In this document: piece after piece, positions 53,579-64,000 of the stretch | How positions within the stretch are numbered: position 1 is the first letter of the stretch | Layout of the letters: the number at the start of each line of letters is the position of its first letter | Assembly: GCA_020746995.1 (NCBI GenBank) | Contig: JAGPXD010000007.1 | Span: forward strand, 1,364,001-1,428,000 | Origin: Plectosphaerella cucumerina | Taxonomy: Eukaryota; Ascomycota; Sordariomycetes; Glomerellales; Plectosphaerellaceae | DNA: 64,000 bases | Direction: 5' to 3' | Notes under the pieces: model-generated | The model's database searches: none | What the model was told of the DNA's origin: nothing | What the model saw: the letters and a program-made list of their open reading frames with translations, nothing else | Translations under genes and position numbers: made by a program

Positions 53579-55390
53579 CTACGACGGGATCCAGACAAGC
53601 TCAATCACCCCATCCGTCTCCCTCATCGGCTTCCTCTCCTCCATCCACCTCCCATCATCTTTCCTCCTGACATAAAGCTGCGTCACCGAGCCATCAGGAC
53701 CATTCCGCGCCTCCACCATCGCCCACGCCAGTTTCCGACCCGTACGCGTAAGAGATGGCCGTTGCGGGAGGAGCATAAGATCAAACCGCCAGCTGCCCGG
53801 GTCGTTCGTCGCATCCCACGTGCCCTCAATCTGGTCGAGATCAAAATCGATACCGCCCGGGTACTGCGCGACGCTGTAGCCGTTCGACACCACGAATCCA
53901 TCAGCCGTGAAGAAGCGCTGGAATACGCAGTCTTCACCACACGTGTGTGCAACTTTTGCGGCGTGCGCCGGGTACGCAGTATGCCAGCTATGACGGTAAT
54001 GATGAACCGACAACGGGCGCAGACCACCCTCGTAGAACCCGCTCGCGTCGCCCATGAGGTCGAGCTGCCACAGGTCGTGGACTTGTGTCAGGCGAACGTC
54101 GGTATTCTCGTAGATGCATTTTCTCAACAGGATATCGCCCTGAGGCCCCCATCCAGAGTTGGACTCGCGGATCTTCTCGTCCGTCTTGCATGTTGACAGG
54201 ATACGGGTGATGGTTTGGGCGAGGGGGAGGGTGATGAAGACGCCGGCGCCGCCAAAGGCTTGAGAGCCGTGTATCTGGACGGCGATGGCGTCTTCGGAGA
54301 GGGTGCCGATGTACATTGGTTTTGAGGGGTCGTAGCGGCGGAAGTGCTCGGTGAGGCCAACGGGTGATGGGAAAAATGTATCGTCGTCGCAGAGGACGAG
54401 CCATTTCTTCGTTGTGGCTTCTTTGTGTCGGTATAGTAGAGAGACGAGGTTGAGGTACCGCACTGCCATCTCGAGACGCATGTCTGAGTGGCCCACGTCG
54501 GCGTCGATTCCCGCGCGGGCAAGGCGGCCGGCGAAGGCATCGAGATCTGCGTCGGTGGCGCCGACGACTTGGAGGAGAAGCTTTCCGCCGTTGGAGCGGC
54601 CGTTGGAGTCGGTGAGCCAGTATGCCCATTCTTTGATCATGTTCTGGGCCGGGTCGGCTAGGCGTTCGTAGGTCGTGGAGATGGCGAACATGTAGTCAGT
54701 CAAGTCCGCCGTTGCAGGGAAAGACGAGCGAGTGACTGGGACGTCGAGGGGAGCGCCGCAGGGTTCGTGTGCGGTGGCGTTATCGAGGTCGACGGCGCGG
54801 AAGCCTCCCGGGAGGAGTTTCTGTTGGAGGGTTGTGTAGGATTTGCGCTCGATGGGTTGGCGAGTGAAGCGGACGTAGCGCTTGAGATAGTCAAGCTGAG
54901 AGCCAAGGTTGTGTTTCTCTGCGATGAGGCGGAGGTGGGAGGTGTCCGCGCCGCAGTCCATGGCGTGAGTCCATTCGTCGGGCTGTGTGGTGTTGGCAAT
55001 GGGAGGGACGCGATCGACCTCGGAGGGGGTCTGATCTTTTGAGCTGAGGGTATCGATGTAATTCGAGGTGCGGAATATCTTTCTGCTCGGCGCTGGGATC
55101 GGCGGTGGCGTGGGCTGGAGGGTGTAGAAGAGGAAGAGGACGAGGCCGAGGAGGGCTGCCGTTCTGGCGAGAAGGGTGCGCATGCCGTGGTATCTCCAGA
55201 GAGAACCCGTTGTCCGAGACGGTTGCAGAAACTGTATCTTTGCGTCCATGGACTTGACGAGGGCCGCGATGCGCGGCGGGGGGTTGATGTTGCGCAGCAT
55301 CGCGGGGTGGGGTTCAAGTTGGTAGTGATGCGGGAGGTGAAAGGCGCGCAGGGAAGTTCCATCTGGGGGAGAAGGAGACGAGGTGGACAT
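53579..55390 (-). CDS. Fringe-like (GT31-type) glycosyltransferase
   Basis: Single exon. From the ATG at 55390 it has 603 aa; in-frame ATGs at 55399 and 55588 would lengthen it. I prefer 55390 because it has A at -3 and places one signal-anchor (MRTLLARTAALLGLVLFLFYTL, residues about 70-92) after a cytosolic tail, giving a type II Golgi topology. The catalytic domain shows KKWLVLCDDDTFFPSPVGLTEHFRRYDP, with the metal-binding Asp triad at 335-337, GGAGVFITLPLA, NSGWGPQGDILLRKCIYENTDVRLTQV and a fringe-like tail. Such enzymes transfer sugars in the Golgi; donor and acceptor are unknown. The long N-terminal tail is unusual. Confidence 0.85.
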   Translation of the reverse strand: MSTSSPSPPDGTSLRAFHLPHHYQLEPHPAMLRNINPPPRIAALVKSMDAKIQFLQPSRTTGSLWRYHGMRTLLARTAALLGLVLFLFYTLQPTPPPIPAPSRKIFRTSNYIDTLSSKDQTPSEVDRVPPIANTTQPDEWTHAMDCGADTSHLRLIAEKHNLGSQLDYLKRYVRFTRQPIERKSYTTLQQKLLPGGFRAVDLDNATAHEPCGAPLDVPVTRSSFPATADLTDYMFAISTTYERLADPAQNMIKEWAYWLTDSNGRSNGGKLLLQVVGATDADLDAFAGRLARAGIDADVGHSDMRLEMAVRYLNLVSLLYRHKEATTKKWLVLCDDDTFFPSPVGLTEHFRRYDPSKPMYIGTLSEDAIAVQIHGSQAFGGAGVFITLPLAQTITRILSTCKTDEKIRESNSGWGPQGDILLRKCIYENTDVRLTQVHDLWQLDLMGDASGFYEGGLRPLSVHHYRHSWHTAYPAHAAKVAHTCGEDCVFQRFFTADGFVVSNGYSVAQYPGGIDFDLDQIEGTWDATNDPGSWRFDLMLLPQRPSLTRTGRKLAWAMVEARNGPDGSVTQLYVRRKDDGRWMEERKPMRETDGVIELVWIPS

Positions 55391-56414
55391 GCTTCTCATA
55401 CATGATGAAAACAGAAGGGTCGCGCAGGCTGCTATGATGGCACCAAGGTTGAGCAGCCCGAGACTCCTACCAGTATGCCTGCACCACCGTCCACGAGCAA
55501 AGGACGCGCCATGCAAGTGAGCCGCAGTGGGTGGTATTCGGGACTTTTGTCCAAGGGGCCCGCCTGTCTCTGATCTCCAGTATTCCATTCACTTTTCCAA
55601 ACTCCCACGTTCCTTCAGGGTTAGGGGTCCTGGAGACCGGCGGAGCTATCAGCGCGGCCAAGATCATAATATCACCATCAACCCCTTTCAGGGTCTTGCC
55701 CTGAGAACCCACCGACCCTCTCCTACATTCAAGCGTCCCCGGGGCTGAGCCCATATCTGCCATCCCAAGTTCCCTGCTCTAACCCACAATCAACCATGAT
55801 AAATCCGCACTCGGCCGCAAAACATCACATAAGCGTGAACGACAACGCGCGCCCTTCCCACCCACCGACCCCACCAAAGACATTGGCAGCTCCCCTAGCT
55901 CCAAGCTGTCCGAGAAACTCATACGAATAGCACAGTAAAACAGGGGTAAGCCTAGGAAGGAAGCCCATCCGCATCCACACTCTCGCTCCAACCCCACGCT
56001 TTGGGACTTTGAACGCGCCGTCAAGTGCCAAGACGTCTAGCCCTCGCCAGGAGTTGCGGCGCCGAGCCCGTTTCATCAATTCACCGATGGAAGCCTAACA
56101 ATCATCTACAAAAGTCCCACAGGCCAAGCACCGGCACTCCGGGTCAGGGAGGCTTAAATCATCTCCGGCTGCCGAACTTTGATTTATCCTTAGCATATCG
56201 ACCAAAGGAGATGCCGGAGTCAGCTTTGGGAGGCTTCAACACGTGGTGTCACTGGTATTGGTCAGATTGGGAGTATGAAGGAGCTTTTGTAGCGTGCAGC
56301 GACGATCAGTAAGAATGGATGTCAATCTCGGTCTAGACTGCACGCGGAAAGAAATGACCCAAATCCATCCAACGCCTTGCTGTTCTTCTCCCTCAATCGC
56401 GACACTCATCATCC
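55391..56414. other. Intergenic spacer
   Basis: About 1 kb upstream of the glycosyltransferase (possibly including up to 66 extra N-terminal codons of that gene to 55588) and downstream of the SYLF gene. Otherwise no supportable coding. Confidence 0.5.
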
Positions 56415-58358
56415 TCAAGCGTACTGCGTCTTGTTGTCGCCGACGCCGGGGCGGTGGACGCCATCGTCCTGGTAGCCCGGCAGAGCCTCACCCCCCTGCG
56501 AAGGACCGGCACCCGACATGTGGTGCTGCTGACCGGGGGCCTGGCTGCCGAATGCCTGCCCAGCCGGGCCCTGCTGCGCCGCAAGACCAGGTGCCGTTGT
56601 GGCGGGCTGAGTGCCGACCGGGGGCGGGGCGGGCATGTTGGCATCTGGCAGCGCCTGCTGGGTCTCTGCGACGCGGAGAGCATCGAAGAGAGGACGCACG
56701 CCGGCCGACCAGGCGCCGCCAGGCTGCACCTCACCGCGGAGGATCTGCTCGACACTGACGCGGTGGCCGTAGAAGGACGCATTGGCATCCTTGCGTTCGG
56801 TGATGATGGTACCGTCGACTTGGACACCGGCGTAGAAGCCGCGGGACTTGACGTAGGTGAAGACGGGCTTGAGAGACACACTGCTGCTCCTCTTGTTCTT
56901 GGGCTTCTCAGGCTTCAGGCCGTCATTGGCGTCGGTCGCAAGAGGGGTGCCGTCGGGGCCCAGGGCGGGCTTCTCGTGGACATGGTCTTCCTTCTGCTGC
57001 TGCTCGAGCTGGGCCTTCTGGGCCTCGGCGGCCTTGCGCTCGTCGGCCGACTGGAAGGCGCCGCCAAAATCAACCATGCCACCGGCACCCCAGGGTCCCG
57101 CGGTAACAGCGACGTCGGGGCCGAGGCTGACACGAGTGGTCATGAAAGCGGCCAGAGCCTCGCGCGAGTTTATGACGCAGACGCAGTCGTAAATGTCAAC
57201 ACCGATCATGAAGCCAGCGCCCAGGGCATGTACCTGGATGCCCGAGGGCGGCGACCACGAGCCATCGGGCAGGCGCGCGATGAGCACGCCCGAGCCAGTG
57301 GCGCCCGAGAGGTTGAAGCCCATGCGCGCAGTGGTGAAGATGGCGAGGCCCTGCGCCTTGTTGATGACCTTGGAGGGAATCTTGACAATGGCGCGACGCT
57401 CCTTGCGCTGCTTCTGCTTAGTCGGGGTGAGGGCGCCATCGCCCTCAATTTTCTCCTTCTCATCGGGGTGAACGTTGACGGCCGCGGCGTCGGACGTAAT
57501 TCCTTCCTCTGTGGGTGATGGTGGTTAGCGTTGAAGTGGCATGAACGACGGACAAGGCGACTTACTACAGAAGCTCCGGAGAATGTTGGCAGCCTTCTCA
57601 CTCTCCTTGTCGAGGCTGGTGGGAAGGAAGCTCTGGGAGCCGAGCTTGTTGGCGAGGGCGTTGATGGGCGCCGCGGCCTTGTGGCCCATCTCGGTCAGGA
57701 GGCTGCCCCAGCTGCGGTGACCATCTTGGCCGTGAGCGCCGTGAGTGGGAGTGCCGTGAGCGGGAGTACCGTGAGCGGCAGCGCCTGCGGGATGCGTGCT
57801 GCCACCCGCAGGGTATGCGCCGCCAGCGGAAGGGTACGCGCTGCCGCCGGCGGGAGTCTGGTTGTACGACTGATCCACGTGCTGCTGCTGCGGTTGTCCG
57901 GGAGGCGGGGCAAATTGAGGGTGGGCGGGGTCGTAGCTGGGAATACCACCAGCCGTAGCAGCGCCGGGCGCAGCACCTACGCCCACTCCAGCACCTGTGG
58001 GCCGAGGACCGGGCACGGGTGGTTTCTCCTCGTACTGGTTCGAGCCCTTGTAGAAGGCATTGGCCTCATGAGAATCGGCCTGTGAAGGGGCGTACTGCTG
58101 CGGCTGCGTCGGAGGAGGGCCAGGCGGCGGCGGGGGGAAGCTCTGCTCGCCCGCTGTCGTCTGCTGCTGTGGCAGAGGGGCCTTCTCGGGGGGAGCCTGC
58201 TGCTGAGGGCCGGTGTTGTACGCTGGAGGAAGATCCGAGTTGGGAGCTTCGTAAATCTGCTGGGGGTCTGACTGAGAAGGGCCGCCGGGAGGAGGAGGGG
58301 GATAGTAGGTCTCTTGCGTCTTTCCCGGGACGGGCGGCTGCTCAGGGTTACCGGACAT
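56415..58358 (-). CDS. SYLF-domain (Ysc84-like) lipid/actin-binding protein
   Basis: Two exons, 58358-57566 and 57508-56415, give 628 aa; the 57-nt intron has a GTAAGT donor, a CTAAC branch and a CCCACAG acceptor. The N-terminal 200 residues are Pro/Gln/Gly/Tyr-rich (PPPPPGPPPTQPQQY) with short PAHGTPTHG repeats. The SYLF domain runs from about 300 (KVINKAQGLAIFTTARMGFNLSGATGSGVLIARLPDGSWSPPSGIQVHALGAGFMIGVD...) to 526 (FYAGVQVDGTIITERKDANASFYGHRVSVEQILRGEV). It is interrupted by a charged ~65-residue insert (about 408-474). Family members bind phosphoinositides and actin at endocytic sites. No SH3 domain, unlike yeast Ysc84. The Pro-rich tail may bind SH3 partners. Confidence 0.9.
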
Positions 58359-59119
58359 GTTGGAGGTGTTTGTTGATAGAACTGCTGATGGTCTAGGAGG
58401 AATGATGGGAGCCCGGGATACAGGTGTGGGTGATGGAGGAGTTGTAGGTGTGAAGATGTGGAGGGGTAGCTGATGTGACGAGATACTACTGAAGGCGGGG
58501 TAGGTGTTCAGGTTGGTCTCGGGTGGGTTGGGTATCTTGGGAAGTGAACGCTGAACTAAAACAGAACAACAGTTGGGGAAGGAAGGGGGACTGATTCTCT
58601 TAAATAGCAGCGGAAGAAACAAGAGGCATGAAATAGGTGGGGAGTCCTCGCTGTCGGTTTCTTGGTCGCGATGGACTGATTCCTGGAGCCTGGGAAGTTG
58701 CCATCCATCCTGAACAAGCTGTGCTGCGCTCCTGCACCCGCACCTGCTTGCGTGGGCCGTTGATGTCATCGCGTGGCTGTCGACGCGTCCCTTGCACCAA
58801 TGTCATGCGTACAATTGACGTGTTCGTGGCGCAGGGATCTACCCAAACGGGAGGGATCCGCTTTTCGTGTGAGGCTGTGCCGGCGTCCTCCCAAATATCG
58901 CCTCTCTGATCCATGGCAGCTCTCGTTGTCCGACTCACAACCACCTGCCACCCTCGACACATCACCACGAGGGGCGATCATGCGCCCCCTCTCATGCTCG
59001 ACGCGAATGCAGAACGTCCAGTCATAACGGTCGTCAATTCCCTGTCGATCTCGAGGCTTGTTCGAACTACGCACCCACCATGTCGCGCAATCACCCTCGC
59101 ACAATCGCCCCTCCTGCGA
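58359..59119. other. Intergenic spacer/promoter of the SYLF gene
   Basis: 761 bases between two minus-strand genes. An upstream in-frame extension of the SYLF frame to 58769 lacks an ATG with support and is treated as leader. A TATTTAAG-like element sits near 58597-58606 on the minus strand. Confidence 0.5.
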
Positions 59120-61155
59120 TCATGCTCCTTCATTCTTCTCGGCGATGCCCTTGAGCTTCTCGTGCCTTTTGCGAAGCTCTTCAATCATCATCTTTGGCTT
59201 GCTTACAGGCTTGGCCGGCTGCATCAGTCCGAACCCGGCGAGGAAGTTGACAATCAGCGCGTACAGGAACACGACCAGGTGCACCGGCCCCAGCTGAAGC
59301 GCCGGCATGATGAACAGCGTGAAGTTGCCTATCGCGGGTTAGCATCATCAGCTTTCGAGGCATCGAAGAGCAACGCGACTCACCAAACAGGCCGTGCCGC
59401 CTCGAAATGACCTCCCACAAATCATCCGTCATGACCCCCGTGGCACCCTCCCACGCCCACGGCCCGACCAGCCGGAACTTGACGGTGAAGTTTGTGCTGG
59501 CCGCCCAAATCCACGGCAGCCTCCAGAACGGCCCCGTGCCGCGCTGCCAGCCCAGCCGGAACACGTCGGTGATGCCCGCCACGGCGTCCATGTCGGCCGC
59601 CAGCTGGAACGCGTAGCTGTCGTGCTCGACGCCGTAGCTGACGCGCGCATCCGGCGGCGCAATGAGCCGGTAGTGCCACTGGTCGTCCTCGACGAGCGGC
59701 TTGGTCACTTTGCCGAGGAGATTCATGATCCAGAGCATCACCTGAAGCTCGGAAAGCGGAGGGATGGCGCCGAACCCGGGGCGGACAAAGCCGATGAAGC
59801 CCACGGTCGGGTCGTCTCGACGCCATATCTCGCGCACGTCGGCCTCGTCGGCGCGAGGGTATGGCTTGCGCCCAGCGTTGCGCGGCGACTCGAGGAAGGG
59901 GAAGCTCTGGAGGTAGCCCGTGGCGAAGACAATCACGTCGGGCTTGATCGTCTGGTCCTTGATGCGGCGGTACTCCTCGCTGCCGTTGTCAGGGAAGTGG
60001 ACGACGCCCTGCTCATCAATGTGCGTCGGGAAGGGCGCCACGTCGATGGGCCTGCCAGGGGGGTCCGTGGGCGTAGCGACGAGGAACTCGCGGACGCGAT
60101 CACCGAAGGTCGTCGGGCCCTTAGGGCGGTAGTACGGACTGATGTTGTTGTTGACCTTTGTCCAGGCCTTGTTGAAGAAGACTGGGGGGAAAGTCAGCAT
60201 GGAAGACGATACATGGCAGAGGCGGCATTGACTCACGTCGCGAGGCGTGCAGCTTCTCCGGGGGCACGCCTCCTACGAACTGGTCAAAGCCGAGAGTCGA
60301 GCCTGTCGAGATGTACCCGCTGCCGACGGCCACTGCATCATAATTGTCCCAGACGATCATGGAGTCACGCACGATCGGGGGCACGTAGGCCGTGTCGAAG
60401 AGGGACAAGTGGCTCACGTCGATTGGCAGCGACCTGTCCATGAACATCTTGTTCTCGCCCTCGGGGAACCCAAAGATCTTGGGCAGCAGTCGGGTGTTGG
60501 CGAGGCGCTTGGGAGCACCGTACCAGCCATGCCGGTGCCCGAGCACGACTTGCTTGGTGGGTGCGTTGATAGCCAGCGCGGCGATATCCATCCCCGTCTC
60601 GCCGCTCCCCAGCACCATGACCGTCTTGTCTACGCCGAACTGCTCGCTGCTCTTGAAATCGGCCGAGTGCACCACCACAGGCACACGGTCGACGCCAGGG
60701 AGGTCGGGCAGGTTGGGGACATCGTGCAGGCCAGAGCACACGGCAACGGCATCGCATTCCCAATCGACCTCGTGGCCTTCGGGCGTGCGATACGTGACGA
60801 CGTGGCCCTTTCCCCCGGTGCCCCTCCTCACGGCCACGACTCTTGTATTGAGGTGGGTGTGAGGCCAGAGATCAAAGGCCGTGGCGTACTCGCCGAGGTA
60901 TTCAAGGTATCGGTCGGCGGAGAGGAAATCGGGATCGCTGCGACGCGGGCGGAAGTCGGAGAAGCAGGTGAGAAACTTTGAAGAGACGAGCTCGGCATCC
61001 TGGTAGACGTGGTGGTAGAAGATGCCGCCGATCTTGTCGCTGGCCTCGAACAGCCGGGTTTCGAAGCGGTCGACGGGGAAGAATTCGTGAACCTGGCGGA
61101 GGTACTTGAGCGTTACGAGCCCCGAGGGACCGCCACCGACGATGGCGACACGCAT
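59120..61155 (-). CDS. Flavin-containing monooxygenase (FMO-like)
   Basis: Three exons, 61155-60237, 60181-59384 and 59328-59120, give 641 aa; introns are 55 nt each with GTGAGT donors. The FAD site is VGGGPSGL (6-13). A second dinucleotide-binding site, VMVLGSGETGMDIAAL, fits NADPH. The segment VIVFATGYLQSFPFL is the FATGY motif of FMO/N-hydroxylating enzymes. The C-terminal exon encodes a hydrophobic segment (LFIMPALQLGPVHLVVFLYALIVNFLAGFGLM) and a basic tail (KPKMMIEELRKRHEKLK), suggesting membrane anchoring on the ER as in animal FMOs. The reaction is oxygenation of N- or S-containing, or ketone, substrates; substrate unknown. It lies 875 bases downstream of an O-methyltransferase on the same strand. 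Confidence 0.9.
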
Positions 61156-62030
61156 TCTTTTTTTCGGGGTGCTTCTTTTCGCCGGAGTTGGCTTACGGTC
61201 GGCGGGTATACGCGTGGTCGTGAGACAATTACAGCGTTACCGACACGCTGGAACGGGATCGCCGGGATGGTCTCGGGAGGGAGATGGGGGCTGGAGACAA
61301 GGGGACAATGGGACTGGGGATGATCCCGCAAACGTCAGGATGGTGTTTTAAGCAACCCGACCCACGAACCTCTCCCCCCGAGGTCCCCCCCTCTGTCGAT
61401 CTTCTTCAGCCAACTCACCTCTCCCTTTGTTCATTCCCCCAAGCCCCCTCCTCCGGGTCTTCCCTCATCTTCACCCTGCCTGCCGGGGCAACCAACCTGC
61501 CCCGCCGCGCTAACCATGCCGCGATCCCGCTATCGCGAAGAGAGCCTGGAACCTGGGAACCGCTCTGGTGCCCGTTCGTCACCTGGGCAAGGGGGGGCAA
61601 CCTAATCCCGCAGTAGCGGACGCCGTCGGACGGGCACAAAGGAAGGTCGATGGGGGAATCGGCCGGGGCTAGAGCAGCGCTAGAGACCCCAAGGGTCGTC
61701 GCGACTGCTCGGCGCCTGGGGGGGCGGCCTTTAGCCCGTCGACGTGGAGCCAATGAAGACCCCGTCAGCTGGTGAGCAGACAAGGCAGGCGAGCAGCGGG
61801 CAGCTTTTCGGGCGCGGACGAACCCGCCTGAGCGCGTGAGCTCTCCACAGCGACCGTACTTTACACGTGGATACGACGGGCGTGGCATGGCGCTGGGGAG
61901 AGATGGTATTGGTTCTTTTGCATGTGAAGAGGGGTATTATCTGTAAGACCAAGGATCATCTGGCCTGATGCCCGGGGGGAAGTGCGCTGACGGGAAGGTT
62001 GGAAGGGAGGGGAAGTGCATGGTGTGTCGG
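61156..62030. other. Intergenic spacer/promoter of the FMO gene
   Basis: 875 bases between two minus-strand genes. No supportable coding: the 157-codon frame at 61415-61888 has no motif. Confidence 0.55.
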
Positions 62031-63370
62031 CTACTGCTGGTGCTGTCTCTGCTTGACAAACTCGATGACGGCGTGGCCGTCGGGCGAGCGGTCAAGTCCG
62101 TGGTACACGGAAATTTGGAGCCCGGCCTCGGCGGCGACGTGCTCCCACATGGCGCGGGTGCGCTCCTTGCCGCCGGACATGCACATGATGAAGTCCATCC
62201 AGACGGCGAACTTGGACGGCGGGTTGGACATGACGTACTCCGCGACGAGGAGGATGCTGTCGTCGGCCATGGCGGCCGCTGTATGGCGAAGGATGCCGAT
62301 AACCTCGGCGTCGCCGTAGTTGTGAAGACAGTGGCGGATGTAGTAGACCAGGGCGCCTTGGACAGGCTGCTCTTTGTGGAAGTCGATGGGCTGGAGGGTC
62401 GTTCCCGTCAGGGAGCCTGAAGCTGCAGCGTCGGCGGCGGCGGCGGCGATGACGGGGGGTACGTCCTGGAGGACGCAGCGGTCGGTCGTCAGGGGTGATC
62501 CGGGGGCCGCGCAGAGGGCGGTGATGGCGTGGCCCTTGCCGCCGCCGACATCGACGAGAAGAACCCTCGAGGGATCACTGGCGGCCGCGGCGGGAGCGAG
62601 ACGGGAGAGGTCGTAGAGGCCGACGATGGGGCCCATGAGGGGCACGTCCTTGCCGACGGCGGTCATGGCCTCCATGAAGACGCGCATCTGGTAGGGGTCG
62701 GCGTTGAGGACCTCCCAGAAGGTGCTTTCGGGGCGGAGGTGGGCGACGGTGTAGGGGACGTTTGTCGGGCCGCGGGGCTCGCGGCGGCCGTTGGCGGCGA
62801 AGTAGCGCGGCATGACGGCCGAGCCCATGAAGGAGTTGTTGAACATGAGCTGCCACATTGCGCGGAGGGGGCCGGTCTGGGTGATCTGACGGGATTTGGG
62901 GGTGTGGGCGACCTCGTCGGGGGAGACTTGGACGAGGAGGCCGGTGCTGACCATGATCCAGGCGAGGCGGCCTACATTTTATCAGTCAGGACGTATTTTG
63001 GGAGGAGAGGCAGAGAGGGGAGAGACTCACGGACGAGCTGCATCTCGGCGTCAATCTTGTCGGCCAGGGCCTGGTAGGTGATGGCCCCCTCGAGGGGGAT
63101 GGCCTCGAAGGCGCCCCATTCGATGAAGAGGCGGAGGGCGACGAACTCTGCGCAGGCGGCGGACTGGTTCATCCATTGAGGCTGGGGAGGGCGGGCGGCG
63201 TCGATGATGGCCTGGGCTGCGTTGACGATGGAGTCGCGGGCGGCCGATTCGCGGTCCGTGTTGGCGGCCGAGTCGAAGTGCCGCACGGCGTCGAGGAGGG
63301 CCGGGGCGAGGTCGCGGAAGGGGCTGTTGTTGTTGGCTTCCGGGGCCGACGGGGTTGCGGTGACGGTCAT
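62031..63370 (-). CDS. SAM-dependent O-methyltransferase (family 2 type)
   Basis: Two exons, 63370-63031 and 62971-62031, give 426 aa; the 59-nt intron has a GTGAGT donor and an ATGTAG acceptor and splits an Arg codon. The N-terminal winged-helix-like dimerisation domain (FVALRLFIEWGAFEAIPLEGAITYQALADKI) precedes the SAM-binding motif RVLLVDVGGGKGHAI. The later segment YYIRHCLHNYGDAEVIGIL carries the usual general-base His. Enzymes of this group methylate hydroxyls of aromatic or polyketide metabolites and are common tailoring genes in fungal clusters. It is on the same strand as the FMO gene; the region beyond the window end is upstream. Confidence 0.92.
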
Positions 63371-64000
63371 GATGGAGACGAGGATGAGAGTCGAGAGTCA
63401 AGAAGGGCTTGGCCGGGGTCAGGGATAGAGTGAGGGTGAGGATGGCATATTGGGAGGGTCGGTTCCCAGTGAGATGGAACCACTTCCCAGCTCGCTTGTG
63501 ATGGATGGATCCCAGGGAGCGAGGTGGCAGCACGCGCTAGAGGAGACTGGCGCAGTCGGTCTGGTGGGTATCGTCTGCGCCAGCGGAGATGGAGGGTGCT
63601 TTGATGGGATGGATGAACCGAATCGCCCGCCGGTTGGGCCGGGCTCTTGGCGCTCTTTGGGTTGTGATGCGCCGTCGCTGCTAGTAGATCGGGTGCAAAC
63701 TGTATCTGCGGCTGCATGTTGGCGCCGATGCAGTGGTTTATCTTCTGCAGAGAAGGCAGATGGAAGGTCATTCGATTCTGCAGCACCGAGTCCTTGGGTC
63801 TGGTATGAGTGAACCAGCGGCTCGGGTCGTGGGCTTACGGCACTCCAGTCTTCAGCGGAGAATGTTTGGAGGGGCTTCGTTCCTCAGTCCCCCTGTACCG
63901 AGAAACACAGCGGCATTTCACATCCCGGGGTCAACAGCCGGGATAACCAGCAAACACTGCCGGGGGCGACGCATCTTGACACTGCCCGGGTTCGTCAACC
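63371..64000. other. Upstream region of the O-methyltransferase, window edge
   Basis: 630 bases with no convincing coding on either strand; probably promoter of the O-methyltransferase and flank of an unseen gene. Confidence 0.5.

Noticed and set aside
56454..57518. 354-codon plus-strand frame opposite the SYLF gene
   Set aside because: Antisense shadow caused by GC-rich third positions; the sense strand encodes a clear SYLF domain.
59394..60443. 349-codon plus-strand frame opposite the FMO gene
   Set aside because: Antisense shadow that runs across two FMO exons and an intron; no motif of its own.

Overview
The window is nuclear DNA from a filamentous ascomycete (Pezizomycotina, most likely Sordariomycetes). 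The reasons are short GT-AG introns of about 48-180 nt, pyrimidine-rich leaders, GC-rich third codon positions, and gene families typical of that group: NACHT-type NLR with a SesB-like hydrolase, Pth11/rhodopsin-type membrane protein, AA9 LPMO with CBM1, short secreted tyrosinase, M43 protease, homeobox-C2H2 factor and MCH1-type transporter. I cannot name the species. I found no tRNA, rRNA, CRISPR array or intact transposon.

Layout. 1-9.7 kb: one F-box/LRR-like gene flanked by long gene-free stretches that hold a G26 run, a GC dinucleotide tract and small inverted and tandem repeats. 9.7-13.3 kb: a four-exon NLR on the minus strand (alpha/beta hydrolase, NACHT, degenerate ankyrin tail) with weaker codon bias than its neighbours. 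16.8-18.2 kb: a secreted Val/Thr/Pro repeat protein with a two-level minisatellite array. 18.7-23.2 kb: an SRPBCC-fold protein, a large fungal protein of unknown function, and a small probable mitochondrial protein. 24.3-32.2 kb: a secretome/signalling stretch with an M43 metalloprotease, a tyrosinase, a Pth11-like receptor and a secreted LRR-like protein. 33.6-50 kb: transporters (DHA2 MFS with a GC-AG intron, monocarboxylate-type MFS, MCH1-like MFS), a homeobox-zinc finger regulator, the AA9 LPMO and a DHCR24-like flavoprotein. 50-64 kb: an F-box protein whose 3' end overlaps an SDR epimerase, a fringe-like glycosyltransferase, a SYLF lipid-binding protein, and an FMO plus O-methyltransferase pair that could be the edge of a small metabolite cluster.

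How the genes relate. Most of the window looks like ordinary single-gene fungal units in divergent or convergent pairs. Functional grouping is plausible only for the extracellular set (LPMO, tyrosinase, M43 protease, secreted LRR protein) and for the FMO-OMT pair. The most unusual items are the repeat-built secreted protein at 16.8-18.2 kb and the NLR 3.5 kb from it. Exon boundaries were derived by hand from splice signals, reading phase and family alignment from memory; no searches were run.
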